Of a stretch of DNA of 64,000 bases, positions 17,896 to 27,167 are shown piece by piece; position 1 is the first letter of the stretch, and each line of letters begins with the position of its first letter. The DNA lies in contig NZ_CP158480.1 in the NCBI RefSeq assembly GCF_050920755.1, positions 620,001 through 684,000 on the forward strand, read 5' to 3'. A program made the position numbers and the translations under genes. The notes beneath the pieces were generated by a model. It did no database searches. It saw only the letters and a program-made list of their open reading frames with translations, and was not told the origin of the DNA. The DNA is from Oligella sp050920755. GTDB taxonomy: Bacteria > Pseudomonadota > Gammaproteobacteria > Burkholderiales > Burkholderiaceae_B.

Positions 17896-17919
17896 GCGAT
17901 AGATTTAATACCATCGCTT
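17894..17919 (+). repeat. Intercistronic hairpin after atpE
   Basis: AAGCGAT (17894-17900) and ATCGCTT (17913-17919) form a 7-bp stem with a 12-base loop, overlapping the atpE stop codon. No T-run follows. It may protect the atpE message or slow ribosomes at the atpE/atpF junction, where product ratios differ strongly. Confidence 0.55.
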
Positions 17920-18044
17920 GATGGTTTGTGAACTGGATGGATTGGTGCAGGACTGTAACAACAGTCTCTGCATCCAAAATTTCAGTATAGTTTTGGAAGG
18001 GTATTGCATAGTGCAACACCTTAATTAGCAAAAGGGAAACGACC

Positions 18045-18515
18045 GTGAATTTAAATGCGACGCTCTTTTTCCAGGTAATCGTTTTCTTAGTATTAGTGTG
18101 GTTCACAATGAAGTTCATTTGGCCACCTCTAATCAAAGCAATTGACGATCGCCGACAGAAGATAGCCGATGGTCTAGCGGCTGCTGACAAGGGTAAGGCC
18201 GATTTAGCTCAAGCCCAAAGTCGTATCGCCGAGATCGAAAATGCAGCAAAGACCGAGAATCAAACAAGATTTGCTGAAGCTGAAAAGCGCGCTGCTTCAA
18301 TTGTTGAAGCTGCTCGTGAGGAAGCTGAGCAAGAACGTGCCCGCATCATTGCACAGGCCAAGCAGGACGCTTTTCTTGAAGTAACACGTTTACGTGATGA
18401 GTTGCGTAACGAGGTTGCTACATTGGCAGTTCAAGGCGCTGAGCAGATTCTTCGCCGTGAAGTTGATGCGAAAACACATGCCGAGTTGCTCGAACAACTG
18501 AAGGCACAGCTTTAA
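18045..18515 (+). CDS. atpF: F1Fo ATP synthase subunit b
   Basis: 156 residues, the usual size. One N-terminal membrane helix (about 4-26, ATLFFQVIVFLVLVWFTMKF in part) is followed by a long charged coiled coil of Ala, Glu, Lys and Arg (about 30-140) that forms the peripheral stalk. Position between atpE and atpH is standard. It starts 149 bases after atpE, a rather long gap for this operon. Confidence 0.96.
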   Translation: MNLNATLFFQVIVFLVLVWFTMKFIWPPLIKAIDDRRQKIADGLAAADKGKADLAQAQSRIAEIENAAKTENQTRFAEAEKRAASIVEAAREEAEQERARIIAQAKQDAFLEVTRLRDELRNEVATLAVQGAEQILRREVDAKTHAELLEQLKAQL

Positions 18516-18527
18516 TTTGGGATTGCT

Positions 18528-19067
18528 ATGGCTGAACTTTCAACTATTGCCCGTCCTTACGCAGCGGCTGCTTTTGCAGCAGCTAAGGACAGTCAAGTCG
18601 GATTAGAGACTTGGGCTAAGGCTGTAAAACAATTGTCAGAGATAGTTTCTGTACCCGAGGTCAAAGGGATTTTATCTAATCCCAAAGCCACTGAGGCGGA
18701 CAGCTTAGCTGTTTTTGACACCCTATTGCCTGATATGCCTGCTGATGTTAAGAATTTTGTTCAATTAGTTGTAGAAAACGATCGTTGGGCAGTATTGCCT
18801 GAGATTGCTGAACAATTTATTCAACTAAAAAATAAGCATGATGGCAAGGCGATCGCCCAAATTACGAGCGCTTTTGAGTTAACTCAAGAACAATTAAAAG
18901 ACTTGCTTGCAAGTCTTGAAAAGAAATTTAGCGTATCTCTAGAACCCGAGGTGAAGGTTGATCCGGCCTTAATTGGTGGGGTACGAGTGATCGTGGGTGA
19001 TCAAGTTTTAGATACTTCTGTGCAAGCTCAAATTACACGTTTGCACGATAAGTTGGTTGCTGAATAA
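18528..19067 (+). CDS. atpH: F1Fo ATP synthase subunit delta
   Basis: 179 residues. N-terminal helical bundle starting STIARPYAAAAFAAAK, and a conserved C-terminal segment with VDPALIGGVRVIVGDQVLD. It links F1 to the peripheral stalk. Begins 12 bases after the atpF stop, so probably translated in step with it. Confidence 0.97.
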   Translation: MAELSTIARPYAAAAFAAAKDSQVGLETWAKAVKQLSEIVSVPEVKGILSNPKATEADSLAVFDTLLPDMPADVKNFVQLVVENDRWAVLPEIAEQFIQLKNKHDGKAIAQITSAFELTQEQLKDLLASLEKKFSVSLEPEVKVDPALIGGVRVIVGDQVLDTSVQAQITRLHDKLVAE

Positions 19068-19100
19068 GCGCCATAACTATAGGATTTCAGGAGTCTGATT

Positions 19101-20639
19101 ATGCAACTCAATCCGTCAGAGATCAGCGAATTACTAAAGAGCCGAATTGAGGGTCTAGGTACTTCTGCCGATGTCCGTACGCAGGGTACGGTAGTATCCG
19201 TAACCGACGGTATTACTCGCATCCACGGTTTGTCCGATGTGATGCAGGGCGAAATGCTCGAATTTCCCAACAATGTTTTCGGTTTGGCGCTAAACCTGGA
19301 ACGTGATTCAGTTGGTGCTGTAATTTTAGGTGATTACACCGGTGTTTCCGAGGGCGATCTGGTTAAAACAACCGGTCGAATTCTTGAGGTTCCCGTTGGT
19401 CCGGAATTATGTGGCCGTGTAGTTGACACTTTAGGTAACCCAATTGATGGTAAAGGCCCGATTAACACTACTCAAACCGACGTTATTGAGAAGGTTGCTC
19501 CGGGTGTAATTGCACGTCAATCTGTATCAGAGCCTTTACAAACAGGTTCAAAAGCGATTGACTCAATGGTACCTATCGGTCGCGGTCAGCGTGAATTAAT
19601 TATTGGTGACCGTCAGGTTGGTAAAACTGCGGTTGCTGTGGATGCCATTATTAACCAAAAGGGCCAAAACGTAGTTTGTGTATACGTGGCAGTTGGTCAA
19701 AAAGCATCTACCGTGAACAATATCGTTCGCAAACTTGAAGAAGCAGGCGCTTTAGAGTACACCATCGTGGTTGCTGCTAACGCCTCTGACTCGGCTGCTA
19801 TGCAGTACTTGGCTCCATATGCCGGTTGTACTATGGGTGAGTACTTCCGTGACCGTGGTCAGGATGCTTTAATTGTTTATGATGACTTGACCAAGCAAGC
19901 TTGGGCTTATCGTCAAGTATCATTATTGTTACGTCGTCCACCGGGCCGTGAAGCTTATCCCGGTGACGTATTCTACTTACACTCTCGTTTACTTGAGCGT
20001 GCGGCACGTGTAAATGCCGACTACGTAGAAAAATTCACTAACGGTGAGGTTAAGGGCAAAACAGGTTCATTAACGGCATTACCGATTATTGAAACTCAAG
20101 CAGGTGACGTTTCAGCTTTCGTACCGACTAACGTAATTTCTATTACTGACGGTCAGATCTTCCTTGAAACCGACTTGTTTAACGCAGGTATCCGTCCGGC
20201 GATTAACGCAGGTATTTCTGTATCTCGTGTGGGTGGTGCAGCTCAAACTAAAGTGATCAAGAGCTTATCAGGCGGTATTCGTACCGACTTGGCACAGTAT
20301 CGTGAATTGGCCGCTTTCGCACAGTTCGCTTCTGATTTGGATGAAGCTACTCGTCGTCAGTTAGAGCGCGGTGAGCGTGTGGTTGAATTATTGAAGCAAC
20401 CTCAATATACCCCTTACAAAGTTTGGGAAATGGCTGTTTCATTATTTGCGATTAATAACGGTTATTTAGACGATGTAGAAGTTGCACAAATTCTACCATT
20501 CGAAAAAGCGCTTAAAGAGCACTTGAAGTCTAAAAATGCTGACTTGATTGATCGCATTGAATCAACTAAGCAGTTGAGCAAAGAAGACGAGGCTTTACTG
20601 AAAGACGCAATTGCGGCCTTCAAAAAGTCTTACGTTTAA
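19101..20639 (+). CDS. atpA: F1Fo ATP synthase subunit alpha
   Basis: 512 residues. P-loop GDRQVGKTAVA near residues 169-179, the arginine finger region near VSRVGGAAQTK (about 371-381), and the family start MQLNPSEISELLKSRIE. Non-catalytic nucleotide-binding subunit of F1. The start has AGGATTTCAGGAG upstream. Followed by a strong hairpin before atpG. Confidence 0.98.
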   Translation: MQLNPSEISELLKSRIEGLGTSADVRTQGTVVSVTDGITRIHGLSDVMQGEMLEFPNNVFGLALNLERDSVGAVILGDYTGVSEGDLVKTTGRILEVPVGPELCGRVVDTLGNPIDGKGPINTTQTDVIEKVAPGVIARQSVSEPLQTGSKAIDSMVPIGRGQRELIIGDRQVGKTAVAVDAIINQKGQNVVCVYVAVGQKASTVNNIVRKLEEAGALEYTIVVAANASDSAAMQYLAPYAGCTMGEYFRDRGQDALIVYDDLTKQAWAYRQVSLLLRRPPGREAYPGDVFYLHSRLLERAARVNADYVEKFTNGEVKGKTGSLTALPIIETQAGDVSAFVPTNVISITDGQIFLETDLFNAGIRPAINAGISVSRVGGAAQTKVIKSLSGGIRTDLAQYRELAAFAQFASDLDEATRRQLERGERVVELLKQPQYTPYKVWEMAVSLFAINNGYLDDVEVAQILPFEKALKEHLKSKNADLIDRIESTKQLSKEDEALLKDAIAAFKKSYV

Positions 20640-20654
20640 TAAGGTGATTTAGCA

Positions 20655-20685
20655 CAGTCAGACCATGATACATCCGGTCTGACTG
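20655..20685 (+). repeat. Intercistronic hairpin between atpA and atpG
   Basis: A perfect 10-bp stem: CAGTCAGACC (20655-20664) and GGTCTGACTG (20676-20685), with an 11-base loop. It is not followed by a T-run, so the operon should read through. It lies 27 bases before the atpG ATG. Confidence 0.65.
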
Positions 20686-20711
20686 AGGTCTAATTCTAAT
20701 AGGAATTTAAT

Positions 20712-21623
20712 ATGGCTGGAATTAAAGAAATCCGTACTAAGATTTTGAGCGTACAAAATACGAGCAAAATCACCAAGGCCATGGAGATGGTTGCAGCGTC
20801 CAAGATGCGTAAAGCTCAGGATCGTATGCGTGCCGGTCGTCCATACGCCCTTAAAGTACGTGATATTGCCAGACACTTGATGTTGACGACATCTGACTAC
20901 TCAAATCCTTACCTCGAAACCAGAAAAGAGGTAAAAAATGTGGGTCTGGTGTTAATCACAACGGACAAGGGTCTTTGTGGCGGATTAAATACCAATATTA
21001 CGCGTTTAGCCTTAAATCGTCTTCAAGAGTTCAAGGCTCAGAATATCGGTGTTCAGGCAACCGCTTTGGGCTCTAAGGGTTTATCATTTTTAAGCCGTTT
21101 AGGTACCAATATCGTTTCACAAGAAACCCAATTAGGTGATGTTCCAAACATGGAAAACCTAATCGGTGCACTTAAAGTTCAGTTGGACGACTATAAAGAG
21201 GGCAAAATCGATGCTCTGTATGTAGCGACAACGATTTTCGTGAATACGATGAAGCAAGAGCCGGCATTTATTCGTTTATTGCCGTTACCGTCTAACTTAG
21301 AGGATCCGTATACCACTTCCTTCGTTAATGAAGTCGAAGATGGCGATAGCGGTTTATCTTCTCATGGCTGGGATTATATCTTCGAGCCAAGTGTTAACAG
21401 TGTAATTGATGACTTACTTCAGCGTTATGTTGAAAGTTTGGTATATCAATTCGTGGCGGAAAATATGGCATCTGAACAGTCAGCTCGTATGGTAGCGATG
21501 AAGGCTGCATCGGATAACGCTAAAAAGGTTATTGGTGAATTGCAACTTGTCTATAACAAAACACGTCAAGCGGCAATTACAAAAGAAATTTCAGAAATTG
21601 TGGGGGGTGCCGCTGCCGTTTAA
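20712..21623 (+). CDS. atpG: F1Fo ATP synthase subunit gamma
   Basis: 303 residues; typical gamma is about 290. The N-terminal helix reads GIKEIRTKILSVQNTSKITKAMEMVAASKM (in part SKITKAMEMVAASKMRKAQ) and the C-terminal helix ARMVAMKAASDNAKK; both form the rotating shaft. The middle has the Rossmann-like fold with TTDKGLCGGLN. The stop codon lies within the next hairpin. Confidence 0.97.
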   Translation: MAGIKEIRTKILSVQNTSKITKAMEMVAASKMRKAQDRMRAGRPYALKVRDIARHLMLTTSDYSNPYLETRKEVKNVGLVLITTDKGLCGGLNTNITRLALNRLQEFKAQNIGVQATALGSKGLSFLSRLGTNIVSQETQLGDVPNMENLIGALKVQLDDYKEGKIDALYVATTIFVNTMKQEPAFIRLLPLPSNLEDPYTTSFVNEVEDGDSGLSSHGWDYIFEPSVNSVIDDLLQRYVESLVYQFVAENMASEQSARMVAMKAASDNAKKVIGELQLVYNKTRQAAITKEISEIVGGAAAV

Positions 21624-21643
21624 TACTCAAGATTCGAGTATTA
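21621..21643 (+). repeat. Intercistronic hairpin at the atpG stop codon
   Basis: TAATACTC (21621-21628) and GAGTATTA (21636-21643) form a perfect 8-bp stem with a 7-base loop. The atpG stop TAA is the first three bases of the stem. The third such hairpin in this operon. Confidence 0.6.
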
Positions 21644-21687
21644 AATGTAGTGGTAACTTTCAATCGTTATAAAGGTAAGGATACAAC

Positions 21688-23091
21688 ATGAGTAACGGTA
21701 CAATTGTTCAGTGCATCGGCGCAGTTGTGGACGTACAGTTCCCGCGTGACAATATGCCTCATATTTATGAGGCATTAAAGGTGGCTGAAGATAGCAGCAA
21801 TAAGTTTGTTGAAGCAGGCTTAACTTTAGAAGTACAGCAGCAATTGGGCGACGGTGTTGTTCGTACCATTGCTTTAGGTTCAAGTGACGGTTTAAGCCGC
21901 GGTTTGTCTGTTGAGCGCACGCATTCCGGTATTGCAGTTCCGGTAGGCGAGGGTACTTTAGGTCGTATTATGGACGTATTAGGCCGTCCAATCGACGAAG
22001 CCGGTCCAATCGAACACGACGAGAAGCGTGTTATTCACCAACCGGCTCCTAAGTTTGATGAATTATCGCCATCGGTTGAGTTATTAGAAACCGGTATTAA
22101 GGTAATTGACTTAATCTGCCCATTCGCTAAGGGTGGTAAAGTCGGTCTGTTCGGTGGTGCCGGTGTAGGTAAAACCGTAAACATGATGGAATTAATTAAC
22201 AACATCGCTAAGCAGCACTCCGGTTTGTCAGTGTTTGCGGGTGTTGGTGAGCGTACTCGTGAGGGTAATGACTTCTATCACGAGATGGAAGAGTCTAACG
22301 TACTTGATAAAGTAGCGATGGTATTCGGTCAGATGAACGAGCCACCGGGTAACCGTTTACGTGTAGCTCTTACCGGCCTAACCATGGCCGAGCGCTTCCG
22401 TGATGAAGGTCGTGATATTCTATTCTTCGTAGATAATATTTATCGTTATACCCTAGCCGGTACTGAGGTATCTGCACTATTAGGTCGTATGCCTTCAGCA
22501 GTAGGTTATCAGCCGACACTAGCTGAGGAGATGGGTGTACTACAAGAGCGTATTACCTCTACAAAAACAGGTTCAATTACTTCAATTCAGGCAGTATACG
22601 TACCTGCGGATGACTTGACTGACCCGTCACCGGCAACGACGTTCCAGCACTTAGACTCTACCGTTGTATTGTCTCGTGATATTGCTTCCTTAGGTATTTA
22701 TCCTGCGGTTGACCCGTTAGACTCTACCAGCCGTCAGTTAGATCCTCAGATCGTTGGTGAGGAGCACTACAACGTGGCTCAGTCAGTACAGCACACTTTA
22801 CAGCGCTACAAGGAATTACGCGATATTATTGCGATTCTTGGTATGGATGAGTTATCACCTGAAGATAAGCAAGTGGTTGCACGTGCTCGTAAGATTCAGC
22901 GTTTCTTATCTCAGCCGTTCCACGTAGCTGAGGTATTTACCGGTTCGCCGGGTAAGTATGTGCCTTTAGCTGAAACCATTCGTGGTTTCAAGATGATTGT
23001 TTCCGGTGAGTGTGATGCTTTACCTGAGCAGGCATTCTATATGGTTGGTTCGATTGACGAAGCTTTCGAAAAAGCCAAAACCCTTAAATAA
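21688..23091 (+). CDS. atpD: F1Fo ATP synthase subunit beta
   Basis: 467 residues. Catalytic P-loop GGAGVGKTVNMMELI near residues 152-166, the catalytic glutamate in GVGERTREGNDFY, and the DELSEED-like region reading MDELSPEDK. Catalytic subunit of F1. One small variation: VDNIYRYTLAGTE has Tyr where FIDNIFRFTQAG is common. Start has AAGGTAAGGA upstream. Confidence 0.98.
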   Translation: MSNGTIVQCIGAVVDVQFPRDNMPHIYEALKVAEDSSNKFVEAGLTLEVQQQLGDGVVRTIALGSSDGLSRGLSVERTHSGIAVPVGEGTLGRIMDVLGRPIDEAGPIEHDEKRVIHQPAPKFDELSPSVELLETGIKVIDLICPFAKGGKVGLFGGAGVGKTVNMMELINNIAKQHSGLSVFAGVGERTREGNDFYHEMEESNVLDKVAMVFGQMNEPPGNRLRVALTGLTMAERFRDEGRDILFFVDNIYRYTLAGTEVSALLGRMPSAVGYQPTLAEEMGVLQERITSTKTGSITSIQAVYVPADDLTDPSPATTFQHLDSTVVLSRDIASLGIYPAVDPLDSTSRQLDPQIVGEEHYNVAQSVQHTLQRYKELRDIIAILGMDELSPEDKQVVARARKIQRFLSQPFHVAEVFTGSPGKYVPLAETIRGFKMIVSGECDALPEQAFYMVGSIDEAFEKAKTLK

Positions 23092-23100
23092 GGAATTGTC

Positions 23101-23526
23101 ATGGCAGTTCTGAAACTCGATGTAGTGAGTGCGGAAAAGTCATTGTACTCGGGCACGGTCAAAATGGTCGTGCTTCCGGGTGAAGCGGGTGAGCTGGGTG
23201 TACTTCCCGGCCACACCCCTTTGATTACCCGTATTCGTCCAGGTACCGTAAGAATCACTCGTGAAGACGGCACACAAGAGGTTGTTTTCGTTGCCGGTGG
23301 TATCTTAGAGGTGCAGCCTTATGCGGTGACTGTATTAGCCGATGTAGCGGTTCGTTTAGAGGAACTGGATGCAGCCAAGGCTGAAGCGTCTCGTAAGAAG
23401 GCCCAAGAAACCTTGAAAAATGCTTCTACTCCACAAGAGGCAGCAGCAATTGAGGCTGAGCTTGCTTTACTACAAGCACAAGTGGTGGCTTTACAGCGCT
23501 ACAGAGATCTCAAGTCTCATCACTAA
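23101..23526 (+). CDS. atpC: F1Fo ATP synthase subunit epsilon
   Basis: 141 residues: an N-terminal beta-sandwich (LKLDVVSAEKSLYSG, GELGVLPGHTPLIT) and a C-terminal helical hairpin rich in Ala and Glu (about 90-135). Epsilon inhibits ATP hydrolysis and joins the rotor. Nine bases after the atpD stop; last gene of the operon, with a terminator directly after. Confidence 0.97.
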   Translation: MAVLKLDVVSAEKSLYSGTVKMVVLPGEAGELGVLPGHTPLITRIRPGTVRITREDGTQEVVFVAGGILEVQPYAVTVLADVAVRLEELDAAKAEASRKKAQETLKNASTPQEAAAIEAELALLQAQVVALQRYRDLKSHH

Positions 23527-23540
23527 GATGGACTATTGCA

Positions 23541-23601
23541 AAAACCCCGTTAAAATCAGCTATAGGCAACTATAAGCAACGTTTTAACGGGGTTTTGCTT
23601 T
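23541..23601 (+). terminator. Intrinsic terminator of the atp operon
   Basis: A 15-bp perfect stem: AAAACCCCGTTAAAA (23541-23555) and TTTTAACGGGGTTTT (23582-23596), then GCTTTT. The stem has A-rich and T-rich flanks on both sides, so it can also end the convergent GST transcript from the other strand. Confidence 0.9.
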
Positions 23602-23652
23602 TATGCGTTCGAACAATTTAATAATACAAACACATTCGGCGCAAATCACTGC

Positions 23653-24273
23653 CTAAGCTCTGATACGCTCAGCTTCCAGTACCTTTTGCAAAGGTTCAAA
23701 GCCTGCTACACGTTCATAGTAGGTCGGAAGATTAGGCAATTGACTTAAATCCAGTTTGACAAGTTTAGCCCATCTCAGCGTCACAAATAAGTAAATATCG
23801 GCAATACAAATCTGATCGATTAAGTACTCACGATTAGCGAGGTGATCATCGGCGATTTTGTATGTTTTTAGTAAAGATTGCCCGGCTGCTTTTTTTACTC
23901 GTTCGTGCAGTGCTTTATCCCCTTCAATAAAGGGTGGTGTCGAGAAAAAAGGGGCAAATTGCTTATGCACATCGGAGTTGGCATAAGCTAACCAACGATA
24001 AGCCAAAGCACGTTGCTCTAAATCATTTCTTGCGCCAAATAACTCAGTCTCCGGAAATTTACCATCTAAATAAGTGAGAATACCGATATTTTGAGTAATC
24101 GTAAAATCATCATCTTCAAGTGTGGGTACGGCACCGGCCGGGTTTTTAGCTAAGTACTCGGGGGATTTTAAATAGTCGCGCGGCGTCTCATAAGCTTCGA
24201 AATCTGCGTTAATCCAATACAACGCAGTGTGCGGAACCACAGAGCAAGAACCCTGTAAATAATAGAGTTTCAT
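23653..24273 (-). CDS. Glutathione S-transferase
   Basis: 206 residues. N-terminal thioredoxin-like domain with YYLQGSCSVVPHTALYW, where the Ser/Cys after the first strand is the usual glutathione-activating position of beta-class-like enzymes, and GAVPTLEDDD with the cis-proline; C-terminal helical domain from about residue 85. Similar to E. coli GstA (YfcG/GstA class). Cytoplasmic; substrate unknown. Ends toward the atp terminator and has no partner gene on its strand. Confidence 0.9.
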   Translation of the reverse strand: MKLYYLQGSCSVVPHTALYWINADFEAYETPRDYLKSPEYLAKNPAGAVPTLEDDDFTITQNIGILTYLDGKFPETELFGARNDLEQRALAYRWLAYANSDVHKQFAPFFSTPPFIEGDKALHERVKKAAGQSLLKTYKIADDHLANREYLIDQICIADIYLFVTLRWAKLVKLDLSQLPNLPTYYERVAGFEPLQKVLEAERIRA

Positions 24274-24387
24274 AAAACCGTTTACTCCTTCGTCAATAAT
24301 TGGTTCTATTAATTTACTATTCTTATGTGCTTTTGGCTATTAGGAAATGCAAGCAAATTATTCACCGGCAACGGAAAAGCATTGTTC

Positions 24388-25050
24388 TTAAAAAAAACGT
24401 AACGTCCGCTCAGTCACAATACCATCCAGTACTTTATCATGCGGTAAAGCCTCATAATCCTGCGGTAATCGCGCATCCGACCACACCGCACCCAAGAGAA
24501 TCGGCATTTGCCCCTGCGCTTCCCAAGCCGCGATGGTACGGTCATAGTAACCACCGCCATAGCCTAGACGCTCGCCATTTTCCCCATAGCCCAACATGGG
24601 TAAAAGTACGATATCGGGAATATCGGCAATTTCCTTGGCCTCGGGCTCCAGTAGACCGAAATGGCCTGTGACTAATGGCGCACCCGGATCCCAGTAAAAA
24701 AACTGTAAGGGTGCATTTTTTTCTACAATCTTAGGCAAGACGATTTCGTGACCCATGGCATGCAAATCTTCGAGTAAGGAACGGATGTCCGGTTCTTTAC
24801 GAAAAGGCCAATAGGCAGCAATGACAAGCCCTTGGCGGCGTATTTTATGGCGGGCAGGGAGTATCTTCAGATCATCAAAACCGGATTGCTCCTGTGTTTC
24901 GTATTCTAAGCTCTTGAGCCAACCCATAAAGTGGTCGCTAAGGGCTTTTGAACGAGACTCATGTACGGTTTGGTCGAGTTGCATACGTTTATTCAACAAC
25001 TCAGATCTTATGGATTGATAGTAGTTTGTGTTATTCTGCTGCATAGACAA
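24388..25050 (-). CDS. ygfA: 5-formyltetrahydrofolate cyclo-ligase
   Basis: 220 residues. Family hallmarks: the substrate loop FRKEPDIRSLL, and the ATP-site motif LLPMLGYGENGERLGYGGGYYDRTI (in part GYGGGYYDRT) near residues 150-165. The enzyme converts 5-formyl-THF to 5,10-methenyl-THF with ATP. Divergent from slt across a short 41-base spacer (to 25092), so the two promoters must overlap. Confidence 0.93.
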   Translation of the reverse strand: MSMQQNNTNYYQSIRSELLNKRMQLDQTVHESRSKALSDHFMGWLKSLEYETQEQSGFDDLKILPARHKIRRQGLVIAAYWPFRKEPDIRSLLEDLHAMGHEIVLPKIVEKNAPLQFFYWDPGAPLVTGHFGLLEPEAKEIADIPDIVLLPMLGYGENGERLGYGGGYYDRTIAAWEAQGQMPILLGAVWSDARLPQDYEALPHDKVLDGIVTERTLRFF

Positions 25051-25091
25051 TTAAATACTTGGCAAATAGCCATCGAATGAGTGGAGCGACA

Positions 25092-27158
25092 ATGTCTCAA
25101 AAATCATTATCACCTTATTGGAAGTATACACTGCTGGGGGGAGTTCTGGCTTCAGCCTTATTTGTGGGGAGCGGATGCAGTTCAACGGCGCAATCTCAGT
25201 CGGCTTTGGTGGCCGGTGCGGTGGATGAGGAGGCGGAGCTGAGTGCGAGCGAAGTGGAGGCACAGCAAACGCGTTCACGTGTGCCTGAGCGTGATTTGAA
25301 GGCGGTTAATACCTCTGCCAGGGCGGCGGTGGAAAATGCTTACCGTGCCATGCAGAATCGCCAGTGGGACCTATTACCGGGCTTTGCTTATGGGGCTAAG
25401 GAGGATCATGAAATCGGGGCCTATCCCAGTTACTGGTTTTTGCGCAATCATATCAATCGTACCAGTACAGCTGCGGCGTTGGATACGGCTGCCTTAAAGC
25501 AGTTTATTGAAGCTCATCCCAATACTTACATGGCTGAACGTCTTAAGGCGGAGTGGATTATTAAGGCAGCGGCCTTGGGTGATTATAGAACGGCTGCCGC
25601 CCTTGGTCCGGTGCAAGTATCTTTGGTGCAAGCAGAGTGTGCCTCTATTCAAAGTCAGGCCATTACCGGTCAGCGTGTCGGTGTTCGAGAGGCGTTAGCG
25701 ACTTTCAGACCGGGCGAGTCTTGTTGGGCCATGTTGCAGACTTTAAATAGTCAGGGTCGTCTAAGCTTTGAACAATTACAACCGGCCTTAAGAGAGGCGG
25801 TGGAATACGATAATAAAAACTCGGCGGCACGCTATGCGGCATTGGTTTTTGCACCGGCGCAATTAGCGCAGTATCGTGCCATTATGGCCGATACGCGGGC
25901 TTGGATTAGTCGTCAATCCGGTGCCGCAGCTTCGCCCTTAGAAGCGGAGTTACGTGCCATTGCTTTTAGTCGATTGGCACGTCAGGATCGCGATCAGGGT
26001 ATTCATATTCTGAACAGCACCAATCTCCTCAGTGATAAGGATAAGCAATGGGCTTATGCGCAGTTTGGTCTGGTGTCGGTGCTGAATCTTGAGGATCGCG
26101 CCGATACTTGGTATCAGCAGTCCAAAAATGTCGCCCTAAGTGATTACAATGCCGCATGGCGTGTTCGGGCAGCTTTACGTCAGCCTACAATTAATTGGCA
26201 GCGGGTTAAAGACACCATCGAGATGATGAATAAGGAGCAGCAAAAAGAAACTGCTTGGGTGTATTGGCATTCCCGTGCTTTAGCTGCATTGGGGCAAACA
26301 GCAGCGGCACAAAATGGCTATAAAAGCTTATTAGATCATTATGATTTTTATGGACAATTAGCACGTGAAGCACTGACTCAACCAATCACTTGGCCACAAC
26401 AGGCCGCTCCGGTAACGGCGGCAGAAGTAGCTGCGATTAAGCGCAATAGTGGCTTACAAAATGCAGTCGCCTTATTCGGTATCGGCGCTCGTGAATATGC
26501 AGTGGTGGAGTGGAATCATGCTATTCGCGGCTTAAATGATCGTCAATTAATGGCGGCGGCAGAATGGGCAAATCAGGTGGGTTTTTACGACCGTACCATT
26601 AATACCTCCTTATTGACCAAAAACAGTGTGAATTTCGAGCAGCGTTATGTCGCACCTTTTGATGGGCGTGTCACTGCTCAGGCGCGTCGTGTGGGTGTGT
26701 CACCGGCGTGGGTATATGGTTTAATTCGACAGGAGTCGCGTTTTGTACCGGTGGCCCGGTCCGGTGTCGGTGCCTCGGGACTGATGCAGTTGATGCCGGG
26801 TACAGCCCAATTAGTAGCGCGTAAGCTGGGGGTAGAGCACTATAACCACTCCATGATTAATGACTTTGATACCAACACCTTATTCGGCACCACGTATCTT
26901 AAAGATATTTTGGATAAGCAGGGCGGTTCAGAAGTTTTGGCAACCGCCGGTTATAATGCCGGTCCGAATCGTGCCGTACGTTGGCGCAATAGTCTGACAC
27001 ATCCGCTTGAGGGGGCTATCTTCGCTGAAACTATTCCCTTCACGGAAACACGTTTATATGTAAAGCATGTGCTGTCCAATGCCGTTTGGTACGATATTAA
27101 GTTTAATCACGGTAAACCTGCTTCGCTCACCAAGCGTTTAGGAACCATCCGTCCGTAG
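25092..27158 (+). CDS. slt: Soluble lytic murein transglycosylase (Slt70-like)
   Basis: 688 residues from ATG 25092, chosen because GGAG at 25083-25086 sits five to six bases upstream; ATG 25077 and TTG 25059 are in frame but lack such a site. An export signal at about 12-27 ends VGSGCSS, which could be a lipoprotein cysteine though the residue at -3 is not ideal. The helical U/L superhelix fills residues about 60-510, and the SLT catalytic domain follows, with the glutamate in GLIRQESRFVP and GASGLMQLMPGTA. It cleaves glycan strands to 1,6-anhydromuropeptides in the periplasm. cca follows after nine bases. Confidence 0.93.
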   Translation: MSQKSLSPYWKYTLLGGVLASALFVGSGCSSTAQSQSALVAGAVDEEAELSASEVEAQQTRSRVPERDLKAVNTSARAAVENAYRAMQNRQWDLLPGFAYGAKEDHEIGAYPSYWFLRNHINRTSTAAALDTAALKQFIEAHPNTYMAERLKAEWIIKAAALGDYRTAAALGPVQVSLVQAECASIQSQAITGQRVGVREALATFRPGESCWAMLQTLNSQGRLSFEQLQPALREAVEYDNKNSAARYAALVFAPAQLAQYRAIMADTRAWISRQSGAAASPLEAELRAIAFSRLARQDRDQGIHILNSTNLLSDKDKQWAYAQFGLVSVLNLEDRADTWYQQSKNVALSDYNAAWRVRAALRQPTINWQRVKDTIEMMNKEQQKETAWVYWHSRALAALGQTAAAQNGYKSLLDHYDFYGQLAREALTQPITWPQQAAPVTAAEVAAIKRNSGLQNAVALFGIGAREYAVVEWNHAIRGLNDRQLMAAAEWANQVGFYDRTINTSLLTKNSVNFEQRYVAPFDGRVTAQARRVGVSPAWVYGLIRQESRFVPVARSGVGASGLMQLMPGTAQLVARKLGVEHYNHSMINDFDTNTLFGTTYLKDILDKQGGSEVLATAGYNAGPNRAVRWRNSLTHPLEGAIFAETIPFTETRLYVKHVLSNAVWYDIKFNHGKPASLTKRLGTIRP

Positions 27159-27167
27159 TTGATATAG

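Noticed and set aside
24300..24671. Plus-strand open frame across the end of the cyclo-ligase gene
   Set aside because: It overlaps the well-supported minus-strand ygfA and shows no recognisable domain; His/Pro-rich as expected for antisense.
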